Shown: positions 16,729-25,017, counted from the first letter of the stretch. The stretch: 64,000 bases of DNA from Fructobacillus pseudoficulneus (GCF_900108455.1 NZ_FNWS01000006.1:1-64000), one strand, 5' to 3'. Numbers and translations: made by a program. The notes: generated by a model from the sequence alone, not told the origin.

Positions 16729-17814
16729 ATTTTCTTCTTTAATTAATGGGAAACGCAAACGGAAAACAGAACCCGATCCCAGCGCTGATTCGACTTGAAC
16801 CTGACCACCATAGGCCGCCACCATTTTTTTCACAATACTTAGACCCAAACCATTTCCACCAGTTTGGTGAACTCTGGCCTTGTCCACACGGTAAAAGCGA
16901 TCAAAGACTCGGTCTAGGTCCTCAGCGGCAATTCCTTGCCCAAAGTCCTGAACACCAATTTCAACCCAACCGCCGGCCAAAGCCAAGGCTAGGTGAATTT
17001 CTTTTCGACTAGTCGAATATTTTAAGGCATTATCAATCAAAATGATTAATAGTTGCTCCAAATGATCTGATCGAACACCCACCATCGCACTCGAATCCAA
17101 GGCATTGTCCAAGGTCCATGAAAAGTCGGGGTGAACCATCTGCAAATCATGGTAAACCCGTTCCAAAATTGGAGTTACCTCGGTCTCTTCGGGTTGGGCA
17201 TCGACCGTCAAATTTTCAGCCCGAGTGAGAACCAACATTTCGTTGACCAAAGTTTCCATTCGCCGAATTTCTGACAGTGATGAAGTAATCGAATCCTCTA
17301 AGACCTCTGGATCATCTTTCCCCCACCGATTTAGCAATTCCAAGTGCCCCTTCACAATGGCAACCGGTGTCCGCAATTCGTGCGAAACGTCCGAGACAAA
17401 GTCTTGTTGGGAATGAATTAGTCCCTGGACCTTGTCCATTGTATAATTTTGTACCTGGCCTAAATCGTTTAACTCCTTGTTATAGGCAACCGGCGTCACC
17501 CGACTGTCTGTCAATGGATCTTCTTCAAAGGCTAACATCGTCTTTTGTAAATTTTTGACCGGTCGCACCAGCAACTGCGCCAAAAACCAAGCTAAAAAGA
17601 CAGTCCAAAAAAGAGTTACTAGGATTAATAGGAGCCACCAGTGGCTAATATCTTCCAGCACAGCGTCTTGAATATGGATGCCCACAATCGTCTTTAAACT
17701 AAATAAAATCACCGATAAAAGGAGCAAAAAACCCACCGTCAATGCCAGCGTCAAGATTGTCTGTATTGATAATTCCGGTGAGTTCTTTTTTTGTTTTTGC
17801 TTTGATTCCGTCAT
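16720..17814 (-). CDS. Sensor histidine kinase with a very short external loop
   Basis: A 364-residue membrane kinase. It has two membrane helices (ILTLALTVGFLLLLSVILFSL and WWLLLILVTLFWTVFLAWFLAQLL) separated by only about 20 external residues, then a HAMP-like linker. The HisKA domain has the phospho-acceptor His in DVSHELRTPVAIVKGHLE. The HATPase domain has N-box LIDNALKYS, DFGQGIA, and GGNGLGLSIVKKMV. It is an orthodox partner of the response regulator just upstream (1-bp gap). The small loop suggests sensing within or at the membrane, which is inference. Family placement is near ArlS/CovS. Confidence 0.92.
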   Translation of the reverse strand: MTESKQKQKKNSPELSIQTILTLALTVGFLLLLSVILFSLKTIVGIHIQDAVLEDISHWWLLLILVTLFWTVFLAWFLAQLLVRPVKNLQKTMLAFEEDPLTDSRVTPVAYNKELNDLGQVQNYTMDKVQGLIHSQQDFVSDVSHELRTPVAIVKGHLELLNRWGKDDPEVLEDSITSSLSEIRRMETLVNEMLVLTRAENLTVDAQPEETEVTPILERVYHDLQMVHPDFSWTLDNALDSSAMVGVRSDHLEQLLIILIDNALKYSTSRKEIHLALALAGGWVEIGVQDFGQGIAAEDLDRVFDRFYRVDKARVHQTGGNGLGLSIVKKMVAAYGGQVQVESALGSGSVFRLRFPLIKEENNQ

Positions 17815-17815
17815 C

Positions 17816-18505
17816 TTAGCTCCGCATGACATAGCCAGTTCCACGAACTGTTTGAATGTAAGAAGTCTTAGACTCTGGGTCGTCTAGCTTATTACGCAAG
17901 TATCGAATATAAACATCGACAACGTTCGTTTCAATTTGCGTGTCAAAGCCCCAAACTTCTTTCAGTAACTTTTCTCGTGACTGCACAACGTTGATATTTT
18001 CAACTAAGAGCAACAACAAGTCATATTCACGCTTGGTCAAGTTAATCACCTGATCATCACGACGGGCAATCCGGTTTTCCTTTTCAAGCTGTAAGTTCTT
18101 GAAACGAATAATGGATGGTGACTTGTCTGCTGGATTTTGTTCAATATCAATTCGACGCAAAAGCGAGCGCACACGGGCCAACAATTCTTCAATGGCAAAT
18201 GGCTTCACGACATAATCATCGGCACCATAATCCAAACCGGATACTCGATCAATGACAGAGTCACGGGCCGTCATCATAATTATTGGCGTCTTTTTATTTT
18301 CGCGCAACCGACGCGCAACTTCAAAACCATTTAATTCTGGCAGCATCAAATCAAGCAAAATCAAGTCAAAGTCTTCATCCAAAGACTTTTCCAATCCTTC
18401 GCGTCCATTCAACACCGTTTCCACATCATAACCTTCGTGCTTTAGTTCTAAACTGACAAACTTAGCTAGGTTTTCTTCATCTTCTACAATTAAAATTCGA
18501 CTCAT
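17816..18505 (-). CDS. OmpR-family response regulator, CovR/ArlR-like
   Basis: A 229-residue regulator. The receiver domain (1-115) has the acidic pocket EDEE, phospho-acceptor Asp in DLILLDLMLP near residue 52, Thr in MMTARD and Lys in VVKPF. The C-terminal winged helix (about 130-229) contains LTKREYDLLLLLVEN and ETNVVDVYIRYLRNKLD. The sequence is closest to what I know of CovR/CsrR and ArlR, which control envelope and surface genes. It is the first gene of the operon, with a stable hairpin in its leader. Confidence 0.92.
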   Translation of the reverse strand: MSRILIVEDEENLAKFVSLELKHEGYDVETVLNGREGLEKSLDEDFDLILLDLMLPELNGFEVARRLRENKKTPIIMMTARDSVIDRVSGLDYGADDYVVKPFAIEELLARVRSLLRRIDIEQNPADKSPSIIRFKNLQLEKENRIARRDDQVINLTKREYDLLLLLVENINVVQSREKLLKEVWGFDTQIETNVVDVYIRYLRNKLDDPESKTSYIQTVRGTGYVMRS

Positions 18506-18517
18506 ATATTTCCCTCA

Positions 18518-18554
18518 CGACGTCCCTGTATGCTCAACAACTCAGGGGTCGTCG
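18518..18554 (-). repeat. Strong hairpin in the leader of the response-regulator mRNA
   Basis: Arms CGACGTCCCTG (18518-18528) and CAGGGGTCGTCG (18543-18554) pair with one mismatch and one bulge, about 12-50 bases before the start codon. There is no T-run, so it is not a simple terminator; it could be a regulatory leader structure. Confidence 0.55.
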
Positions 18555-18608
18555 AACAAAAATGAATAAGTTTTAATTTTATTCTACCATAAACGTCTAA
18601 TTTTCTCA

Positions 18609-19172
18609 TTATTTAAAAAAGTCATCCAATTTGGAGAGACGCGGATCTAGAGTTTTCTCCTCTTTAGCAGCATCTTCTTGACTCTCATCTTGCTGAACGG
18701 CAAAGTCCGCTTCAGAGATAACCTGCCAGTCTTTACCGGCAGGTAGGCTTTCGCCTTCTTCTTCAGCAGCCGTCAGAATTTGGCTTGGTAGCACAGCGAT
18801 AATATTATCCAGGACTACCTGGTCAATGTCAAGGCTATCATTTTCCAAGACAAAAACTGCCTCGTCCTCTTCAAACTTAGACAATTCTTCTGCTGTTGTC
18901 ACATAAGTTTCATGAATTTGAACCTCAGTTGACCAATCGACCGGTTCTAGTGACCGCGATGATGGTAAAGTTAAATCAGCCTTCACCGTTACTGCCATCA
19001 CGATTTCTTCGTTTGCTAGCATCCGAATTGTTCCCTGAACATGGACAAGACGAGCATTAATAATTAAATCAGAAAAACGCTCATCAATCAAATTTTGTAA
19101 ATCTAAATCTTGATCAACCAGCAGTGGACTTTGGCGATACTTTATTAATTGCTGCTTTGCGTATTTCATCAT
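18609..19172 (-). CDS. YceD/DUF177 family protein
   Basis: A 187-residue soluble protein of the DUF177/YceD family, normally linked to 23S rRNA or L32 maturation. The typical pattern is seen: RQSPLLVDQDLDLQNLI, VHVQGTIRMLANEEIVMAVTVKADLTLPSSRSLEPV, DSLDIDQVVLDNIIAVLP, and the terminal DPRLSKLDDFF. The family's four Cys are absent here, as in many Firmicutes. rpmF (L32), its common downstream neighbour, is not present; the next gene is the response regulator. It starts with two adjacent ATGs after AGGAGAGTA. It directly follows tmcAL. Confidence 0.85.
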   Translation of the reverse strand: MMKYAKQQLIKYRQSPLLVDQDLDLQNLIDERFSDLIINARLVHVQGTIRMLANEEIVMAVTVKADLTLPSSRSLEPVDWSTEVQIHETYVTTAEELSKFEEDEAVFVLENDSLDIDQVVLDNIIAVLPSQILTAAEEEGESLPAGKDWQVISEADFAVQQDESQEDAAKEEKTLDPRLSKLDDFFK

Positions 19173-20357
19173 TTACTCTCCTTCTTGTCGATAAATTGGC
19201 TTGCGTCCAAGGTCTTGACCAACCTTAACCTGACTTTGTCCAGACAACAGCTGCCAAATTTGCCCCGCCTTATAGTCAAGGCGCAGGTTCGCCTTCGCTA
19301 GGCCGGTATCAACCCGCGAAATAATCGGCAATCGTGCCTGGCGCTTGACTGCACTCAAGTAGGCCTGGCCTAAGTCGTTAAAGCCAAGCAGGCGAATATA
19401 AGAATCAGCCATGGCGGCTTGCATTTGATCCACCTTAATATTTAAGACCGTGTACAACAATGTCCGTTGGATTCTGGCAAATGTGTACCGCTTTGTCTTG
19501 ACGGACTTGATGAACGATTGATAGGACTGTGGTCCCTCAACCGCTGCAGCAACCCCCGCCAGGCGGTGTTCCAAGCCTTCGGCCATTTGATAAACCTGGC
19601 CTAATTGACCGACCGTATCTGTCAGCAAGCGATAACGTAATAGTTCAAAAAACGGCTTTTCAAAGTCTAAGGTATTGGGCTTAGTTGTCAAAGCGGACCA
19701 GGTTGCTTCGGGCACAACGTTTTTAATTTTATCAAACTTACCCTTATGCAGCGCCAACCGAATTGAAGATGCTGAAGCAATCTCTTGGTCATCGGCAAAA
19801 GTTTGGTCATGGTAACCAGCTTGCAAGCGGCCAATTGGATGCAAAGCCATTTCTTTACCACTTTGCAAAACCGCCTTAGCATACGAGAAGGCCAAAATAT
19901 CATTCGGATCTTCCAATGTAAAGCCGGTTTTTTCTTCTAATTGCTGGGCGTAGGCCGAAGCAAAGGTCTGGGTCCGGTCAGTAAACTGCCCTTCACTTTC
20001 AATCGCTTGGGCCTGCTTGGCTAGGTCCATAAAGTCAACGTCTGGATGTTCTGAGCCAAAGACTAGGTCTTGAACCCCAAGAGCTTGCAAAATCTCGACT
20101 GCCCCTGCAGCAAATAAATGCCCAGGTTGAACAGCATAAAAGACTGGTAATTCTACCACCAAATCAGCACCGGCTTGCAGGGCTAAATCGGTCCGCTCCC
20201 ACTTATCCAGGATAGCTGGTTCGCCACGCTGGACAAAGTTACCAGACATCACCACCACCGCTAAATCGGCTCCGGTGATTTTTTTAGCCTGGGCAATGTG
20301 GTAGGCATGGCCATTATGAAAAGGATTATATTCAGCAATAATACCAACTGCTTTCAT
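19173..20357 (-). CDS. tmcAL: tRNA(Met) cytidine acetate ligase
   Basis: A 394-residue YlbM/TmcAL enzyme that makes N4-acetylcytidine at the wobble position of elongator tRNA(Met), using acetate and ATP. The nucleotidyltransferase-like N-terminus has GIIAEYNPFHNGHAYHI with the HxGH motif, then VVMSGNFVQRGEPAILDKWERT and VFGSEHPDVDF. The helical C-terminal part reaches the end. The start overlaps the methyltransferase stop (TAATG). It lies at the 3' side of the yqe cluster, followed by yceD. Confidence 0.93.
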   Translation of the reverse strand: MKAVGIIAEYNPFHNGHAYHIAQAKKITGADLAVVVMSGNFVQRGEPAILDKWERTDLALQAGADLVVELPVFYAVQPGHLFAAGAVEILQALGVQDLVFGSEHPDVDFMDLAKQAQAIESEGQFTDRTQTFASAYAQQLEEKTGFTLEDPNDILAFSYAKAVLQSGKEMALHPIGRLQAGYHDQTFADDQEIASASSIRLALHKGKFDKIKNVVPEATWSALTTKPNTLDFEKPFFELLRYRLLTDTVGQLGQVYQMAEGLEHRLAGVAAAVEGPQSYQSFIKSVKTKRYTFARIQRTLLYTVLNIKVDQMQAAMADSYIRLLGFNDLGQAYLSAVKRQARLPIISRVDTGLAKANLRLDYKAGQIWQLLSGQSQVKVGQDLGRKPIYRQEGE

Positions 20358-21118
20358 TACTTTTCTCCTTTTTGCGCTGAAAAGAACCAGCGGTCGTCTT
20401 CACTGCCAGCTTCCTTTTTACCAAAATCAGCACTGACTTGAATGTTCGTAAAGCCGGCTCGCTTTAAGGCCTTCTGGTAATAGGCCAGATCATAGGTCTG
20501 CTCGTGGTGCACTTCTCGAACCAAATTAAAGGCGTCGATGTCTTCGTTGTACAAGAAAAATTTCAAATCGTGGTCGACCGAATTTTTTTCGTCACCAGGA
20601 AAACTCGTCCACATAAAAATTTGGTCCGGGTTGTCATCGTTATTGTAGCAATAATTATCATACAAAACGTTGACTTGGTACGGGGTAATCACATCAAAGA
20701 GGAAGGTCCCACCCTCCTCTAAGTGCTCATAGGCTTGTTGGAGACCTGCTTCAAAATCAACCTTCCCCGGTAAATAGTTAAAGGTATCCGCAAAAGAAAC
20801 AATCGCCGGATAACGTTCTTCCCAATCAGAAAAGTCACGGATATCAGCTTCAAGCAGCCGCAAGTCAACTTGACTCTCTTCGGCGTGCTTTTGGGCGAGT
20901 GCGAGCATTGCCGGTGACAAATCCAGTAAATCGACCTGATAGCCCTTTTGAGCCAGCAAAACGGCTAACCGGCCTGCTCCACCACCTAGGTCCAAGATTT
21001 TACCAGCAGGCAAACGTTTTTTCACAAAAGAAAGCCAACCCTGGTACAAGTCGGCGTCAAATAACTGATCATAAAGACCAGCAAATGTTTCGTATGGGGA
21101 ACTGTTTTCTTGCGTCAT
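20357..21118 (-). CDS. yqeM: SAM-dependent methyltransferase, YqeM-like
   Basis: A 253-residue class I methyltransferase. The SAM-binding motif I is LDLGGGAGRLAVLLAQ near residue 40, motif II acidic VDLLDLSPAMLALA, and later LLEADIRDF and FLFDVITPYQ. Its place between rsfS and tmcAL matches YqeM of the conserved yqe cluster. The substrate is unknown. It is preceded by a 75-bp gap containing a strong hairpin whose T-run lies on the opposite strand. Confidence 0.85.
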   Translation of the reverse strand: MTQENSSPYETFAGLYDQLFDADLYQGWLSFVKKRLPAGKILDLGGGAGRLAVLLAQKGYQVDLLDLSPAMLALAQKHAEESQVDLRLLEADIRDFSDWEERYPAIVSFADTFNYLPGKVDFEAGLQQAYEHLEEGGTFLFDVITPYQVNVLYDNYCYNNDDNPDQIFMWTSFPGDEKNSVDHDLKFFLYNEDIDAFNLVREVHHEQTYDLAYYQKALKRAGFTNIQVSADFGKKEAGSEDDRWFFSAQKGEK

Positions 21119-21143
21119 TTCAAAATCTCACTTTAACGACAGC

Positions 21144-21187
21144 GGCTGGTGGTATAACAACTTGTTAGCACCACCAGCCACCTTTTT
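21144..21187 (+). terminator. Plus-strand terminator-like hairpin inside the minus-strand yqe operon
   Basis: Arms GGCTGGTGG (21144-21152) and CCACCAGCC (21171-21179) enclose a second palindrome TAACAA-C-TTGTTA. TTTTTT follows on the plus strand. On the minus strand, the direction of the operon, no T-run follows. It may stop antisense transcripts or act as a processing or stabilising structure for the operon mRNA. Confidence 0.6.
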
Positions 21188-21192
21188 TATTC

Positions 21193-21567
21193 TTAATTTA
21201 CTTCTTCTGCTAAGTATTCCGTCAAATCGACGTTCTCAGCGTCAAACCAGAGACGATCGAGGTGGTAAAAATCACGTGATTCTTCGTCAAAAACATGAAC
21301 AATCACATCACCTAAGTCAAGTGAGACCCATTCAGCTCGGTCAAAACCTTCAATATTGAGGATTTGGCCGCCTAGCTTTTGCACTTCATCTTTGACTTCC
21401 CGGACGATTGCTTGTACCTGCCGGTTAGACCCGGCAGAGGCAATTACAAAGTAGTCGGCCAATAATGAGACTGACCGCATATCAAGTGCGGTAATTTGTT
21501 CACCGTGCTTGCTGTCAATTGCCTGAATTGTTGCTTGCAATAAATCCTTTGAATCGATTGCTGTCAT
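21193..21567 (-). CDS. rsfS: Ribosome silencing factor
   Basis: A 124-residue RsfS/YqeL that binds ribosomal protein L14 and blocks subunit joining when nutrients are scarce. Family signatures: ALDMRSVSLLADYFVIASAGSNRQVQAI and EGFDRAEWVSLDLGDVIVHVF, followed by YHLDRLW. Full length for the family. It comes 9 bp after yqeK, as in the conserved cluster. Confidence 0.95.
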   Translation of the reverse strand: MTAIDSKDLLQATIQAIDSKHGEQITALDMRSVSLLADYFVIASAGSNRQVQAIVREVKDEVQKLGGQILNIEGFDRAEWVSLDLGDVIVHVFDEESRDFYHLDRLWFDAENVDLTEYLAEEVN

Positions 21568-21576
21568 ACATTCTCC

Positions 21577-22164
21577 TTATTTGCTCGAAAAGTGACGAGC
21601 CCATTCGTTATAGCTGGCAACGGTCTTCGGGTAAATTGGATTACCCTGATCAGCCAAAAACGCCAATGTGTGTTTTAGCTGATAGAAAACCCCTGCATCA
21701 AGCGACTGATCCGTGATCTTCCTAGCTTCCTCCACCCCGGGGAAGGTACGCCCGGTTTCGAGGTAATCGGCCATAAAGACCACTTTCGCTAGGGGAGACA
21801 TCGCCACGCCGTCACCGGTCGTGTGGTTCACAACCGCATCCAGAATGGCCGGATCGTTAATGCCCAATTCTTCTCGAATCATCACAGCGCCAACAACCCC
21901 GTGCCAAATTGACCGGTTCCAGTTTTTTAAGTCTGGATCCAGGTCAAATTGGTCAATCACCTTTAAAAAGTCCTCGGCTGGCCGTTCCTTGGCATAATCA
22001 TGGACCAAGCCGGCTAAGGCCGCCTGTTCTTCGTCAAGGTGATTTTCCTTAGCCAACTTAATGGCATAGTCCTTTACCCGTAAACAATGCTGAAAACGAC
22101 CGTCTGACAAATGTGCTTTGACTTTTTCTTCGATTGTTTTCAATTCTTCTGCAAAAGTGGTCAT
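21577..22164 (-). CDS. yqeK: HD-domain nucleotide phosphatase YqeK
   Basis: A 195-residue HD-domain protein. Members act as symmetrical diadenosine tetraphosphate (Ap4A) hydrolases. Metal ligands are visible in FQHCLRVKDYAIKLA, LAGLVHDYAKERP (the HD pair) and SIWHGVVGAVM. A later VVNHTTGDG motif is also typical. It sits between yhbY and rsfS. The usual upstream neighbour nadD is absent; only about 30 bp separate yqeK from yhbY. Confidence 0.92.
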   Translation of the reverse strand: MTTFAEELKTIEEKVKAHLSDGRFQHCLRVKDYAIKLAKENHLDEEQAALAGLVHDYAKERPAEDFLKVIDQFDLDPDLKNWNRSIWHGVVGAVMIREELGINDPAILDAVVNHTTGDGVAMSPLAKVVFMADYLETGRTFPGVEEARKITDQSLDAGVFYQLKHTLAFLADQGNPIYPKTVASYNEWARHFSSK

Positions 22165-22194
22165 GCAAACCTCCCATCGGCCTATCGGCCAGAT

Positions 22195-22512
22195 TTAAGC
22201 TAAGCTTTCAACTTCTAATGAATACTTCATGTACTTGGCATCATTGGCAGCTTGGTAAAGCACCAAGGTTTTACCAATCACCTGGGCAACCGTGATGTTT
22301 GAATTATCTTCAATAAACTGGGCCAGGTCTTTAGCTGACCATTCTGTCCCCTGTTGAAGGTTAACCTTAATTAGTTCACGCTTAGCCAAGGCTTTGTTGA
22401 CTTCCGCCAACCATTCAACGTTTGCACCAGCTTTCCCAACCGAAAAAATCGGAGTTAAGCCATTGGCTGCTGAACGAAGGTAGCGCTTTTGTTTTCCTGT
22501 TAAATCTTGCAT
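22195..22512 (-). CDS. yhbY: CRM-domain RNA-binding protein YhbY
   Basis: A 105-residue protein consisting of one CRM domain that associates with pre-50S particles. Signatures are LTGKQKRYLRSAANGLTPIFSVGKAG, LIKVNLQQ and VAQVIGKTLVLYQ (the GxxG-like loop). Its start overlaps the yqeH stop, indicating coupled translation. Slightly longer than typical, with a C-terminal extension of about 10 residues. Confidence 0.93.
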   Translation of the reverse strand: MQDLTGKQKRYLRSAANGLTPIFSVGKAGANVEWLAEVNKALAKRELIKVNLQQGTEWSAKDLAQFIEDNSNITVAQVIGKTLVLYQAANDAKYMKYSLEVESLA

Positions 22513-23690
22513 TAAATCATTGCCTTTCGAACGAAAACGCCAACCCCTTCAGGGGCATAGGCTTGAACATGGATACCAGCTGGTAAGGTAATAAAACCAA
22601 GGCCCGCATAAACCAAGTCCATTTTTTCGCTTATTTTAAATTCGTATTTGGCCAGCTGAACATTTTCGTCCTTTGGCGCTGGTGACAATAGGTCGCCGCG
22701 GTGCTTTTCAAAAAATTCTGATGCACCTGCTTGTTTAGTTCGATGGATTTTCAAATTATTTTCAAAGTAAGCCGTGACTGCCGTCTTGCTGTCATCGCTA
22801 GCGCCACTAACTAAATCAAAGCGGGCTAGGCCACCAAAGAACAGTGTTTGTTCCGGATTTAATTGATAAGTCCGGGCCTTAATCTCAGCCTTTGGCAAGA
22901 CATACTTCAAGTCCTTGTTGCTCACCCAATGAGCATACTGGTCTTTTTTGATAATTCCAGGTGTATCAATCAGTGCTTTTCCATCATCCAAAGGAATCGC
23001 AATTTGATCCAAAGTTGTTCCTGGGAAACGCGAAGTCGTAATCAATTCCTGCACGCCGGTTTTGGATTTAATAATTTGGTTAATGAATGTCGACTTACCA
23101 ACATTAGTTGTTCCAACAACATAAACGTCGCGGCCGGCCCGCAATTCATCAATTTTATCCAAAATCGCATCCAAATTCTTTGGATGAGCAGCAGAGGTTA
23201 ACTCAACACCAACCGCGTTGATCCCCTGCTCCTTGAGCTGACCCTGAACCCAAGCCTTGAGCTTATGCTCCTTGAGGGATTTTGGTAACAAATCAACCTT
23301 GTTAGCCACGACTAAAATTGGATTATCCTTCCCAACAAAGCGAGGTAGGCCAGGAATCGTCGAACCAGAAAAATCAAACAAATCGACTACATAAACAATC
23401 AAAGCATGATTTTCTGACACCTGGTGGAGCAACTTGGCAAAATCATCATCGGTTAAATCAACCGGCTGGATTTCGTTGTAGTGGCGCAAACGGAAACAGC
23501 GCTGGCATAGCAGCTGCTCGGAAGCCAGAGCCTTTCTCAGCGCAGACATTGGCAAATAGCCAACACCATTTGGGTCCTTTACTTGCATCAAAGCACCACA
23601 GCCAATACAGTACAATCCCTCTTCGAGGGCCTGGCTTACTTCTTCTTCAGTTGCCACTGATGCTTGTTGTTCAAAGTTCTCTTCTGTCAT
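22512..23690 (-). CDS. yqeH: Ribosome biogenesis GTPase YqeH
   Basis: A 392-residue circularly permuted GTPase needed for 30S assembly. An N-terminal zinc-binding domain (CIGCG, CQRCFRLRHYN) spans about 28-75. The motif order is G4 (NKVDLLPKS) near 133, G5 SAAH, G1 (GTTNVGKSTFIN) near 195, and G3 (DTPGI) near 245. The C-terminal region binds RNA. Its start overlaps the yqeG stop. The classical aroE between yqeH and yhbY is also absent here. Confidence 0.95.
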   Translation of the reverse strand: MTEENFEQQASVATEEEVSQALEEGLYCIGCGALMQVKDPNGVGYLPMSALRKALASEQLLCQRCFRLRHYNEIQPVDLTDDDFAKLLHQVSENHALIVYVVDLFDFSGSTIPGLPRFVGKDNPILVVANKVDLLPKSLKEHKLKAWVQGQLKEQGINAVGVELTSAAHPKNLDAILDKIDELRAGRDVYVVGTTNVGKSTFINQIIKSKTGVQELITTSRFPGTTLDQIAIPLDDGKALIDTPGIIKKDQYAHWVSNKDLKYVLPKAEIKARTYQLNPEQTLFFGGLARFDLVSGASDDSKTAVTAYFENNLKIHRTKQAGASEFFEKHRGDLLSPAPKDENVQLAKYEFKISEKMDLVYAGLGFITLPAGIHVQAYAPEGVGVFVRKAMI

Positions 23691-24253
23691 TAATTTGTCT
23701 TATTATCCTTTGATTCTGCTGCGACACCCAATGAATCATGCCAAATTGGTCCGCCAAACTTACGATAAATAATTCGTTTTGCTAGCTTTTCAATTGACCG
23801 GTTCAGCCAAGTTTGCCACATGTCGGATTCAACTAGCTGCTTGACCAAGACTGAACGAACCCCCGCTAGGTGAGCCGCCCAGACGTCGGTCAGCATTTGG
23901 TCACCGACCATTAGGACTTCTTCTTTTTTCAAGCCCTGCTTTTTCAAAACCTTTAAAATTCCGCGTGGCAATGGCTTCAATGACCAGGCCACATAGTCAA
24001 CATCTAATCCAGCAACCGCCTTTTTTACTCGGTCCCAAGTGTTGTTTGAAACAACAACAACCTCAATATCGGCTTCTTTTAGCTCTTGCAACCAAGCGTG
24101 TAGCTCTGGTGTGCCATTGGGATTGTTCCAGGCAAGCAGTGTATTATCGAGATCAGTCAACACTGCTTTGATACCTTGGTCTTTTAATTCAGCCACTGAC
24201 AAATCATAAACTGATTTGACAAGATAGGTTGGCTTCAAGAAATTAAGGGCCAT
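23690..24253 (-). CDS. yqeG: HAD-family phosphatase YqeG
   Basis: A 187-residue HAD phosphatase of the YqeG/YrfG (IIIA) type. Motif I is LTDLDNTLLAW near residue 35, motif II VVVVSNNT near 75, and motif III/IV MVGDQMLTDVWAA near 120. It opens the yqeG-yqeH-yhbY-yqeK-rsfS-yqeM-tmcAL cluster. A TATAAT box lies about 30 bp upstream, around 24279-24284. The substrate is uncertain; members resemble phosphatidylglycerophosphate phosphatases. Confidence 0.92.
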   Translation of the reverse strand: MALNFLKPTYLVKSVYDLSVAELKDQGIKAVLTDLDNTLLAWNNPNGTPELHAWLQELKEADIEVVVVSNNTWDRVKKAVAGLDVDYVAWSLKPLPRGILKVLKKQGLKKEEVLMVGDQMLTDVWAAHLAGVRSVLVKQLVESDMWQTWLNRSIEKLAKRIIYRKFGGPIWHDSLGVAAESKDNKTN

Positions 24254-24314
24254 ATTTATCTTCCTTTTTGTTTACTTAGCTCTATTATACACGAAAACCA
24301 CCTGTTTTAGACAG

Positions 24315-24340
24315 CAAAAAAGGACCCCAAAGCGGAGCCC
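24315..24340 (-). terminator. Terminator of the secreted transglycosylase-like gene
   Basis: Minus-strand stem GGGCTCC / GGGGTCC (two G-U pairs), 5-nt loop, then TTTTTT, about 22 bp after the gene. Confidence 0.75.
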
Positions 24341-24362
24341 TCCCTAAGTAATTTCCTAAATT

Positions 24363-24956
24363 TTAGTACCAACCATTGTTTTGGAAATGGATAATAGCAT
24401 TGGCAACAGAACCATAGCGGGCAGCAATGTACCCTTGCATAGCCTGTAATTGAACAGCATAGTTTCCTTGGTAATTTTGACCAGCTGCATAAGTTGCATA
24501 TGCAGATGGTGACAATTGACCAATTCCGTAGAATGATCCGTTTTGCGCATTCACGTTTCCACCAGATTCGCGAGAAATCAACCAGTTGATATCACCTGAA
24601 GCAGATGCGCTGGTTGTCGTTGTGGTCGTTGTTGCTGGTGTAACGGTTGTCTGCGTTGCAGAAGATGAAGCCAAAGTTGAGACAGTTGCTGAGCTTTGAT
24701 TATTGCTATCATCTGATTCGCTGCTTTGTGAATCGTCTGAGCTAGCCACAGTTTGGCTAGCAGCAGTATCTTCAGCAGTCTTAATGGCGTTAACTGAAGA
24801 ATCCACAGCAGTTGAAACCGTTTTTGTATTCACCGAACCAACAGTCTTAACCGCTTGATCAGTAGTCGATTTCCCTTTATTAAATTGTGAGTTGGCGGCA
24901 GTCAGTGCTAAACCGGCTACAGCCATACTAGTAATTAAAACTTTATTAAACATCAT
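24363..24956 (-). CDS. Secreted transglycosylase-like (Apf/IsaA-type) cell-wall protein
   Basis: A 197-residue exported protein. An N-terminal signal peptide (FNKVLITSMAVAGLALTAANS) is followed by a low-complexity Ser/Thr/Asp linker (about 30-125) including a run of seven Thr. The C-terminal domain (about 125-197) begins DINWLISRESGGNVNAQNG with the catalytic-type Glu of goose-lysozyme/SLT folds. It ends with YGIGQLSPSAYATYA, YIAARYGSVANAI and the terminal HFQNNGWY common to lactic acid bacterial surface transglycosylases. It is a single gene with its own terminator and a WalR-like site upstream. The ATG at 24956 is used; a TTG 18 bases upstream is an alternative. Confidence 0.85.
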   Translation of the reverse strand: MMFNKVLITSMAVAGLALTAANSQFNKGKSTTDQAVKTVGSVNTKTVSTAVDSSVNAIKTAEDTAASQTVASSDDSQSSESDDSNNQSSATVSTLASSSATQTTVTPATTTTTTTSASASGDINWLISRESGGNVNAQNGSFYGIGQLSPSAYATYAAGQNYQGNYAVQLQAMQGYIAARYGSVANAIIHFQNNGWY

Positions 24957-25000
24957 GGTTATTATTTTCCCCAATCAATATTACAAGAATATTAAAACAG

Positions 25001-25017
25001 ATAACGCTTCCGTAACA
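25001..25017 (-). promoter_or_regulatory. Candidate WalR box upstream of the transglycosylase-like gene
   Basis: Minus strand: TGTTAC-GGAAG-CGTTAT matches the WalRK consensus TGTWAH-N5-TGTWAH at 11 of 12 positions. It lies 45-61 bp before the start of a secreted cell-wall lytic-type gene, the classic WalR target class. Confidence 0.45.

Noticed and set aside
24363-24956. LysM domain in the secreted protein
   Set aside because: The tail region has the transglycosylase-like Glu and the NNGWY end but no LysM repeat pattern.
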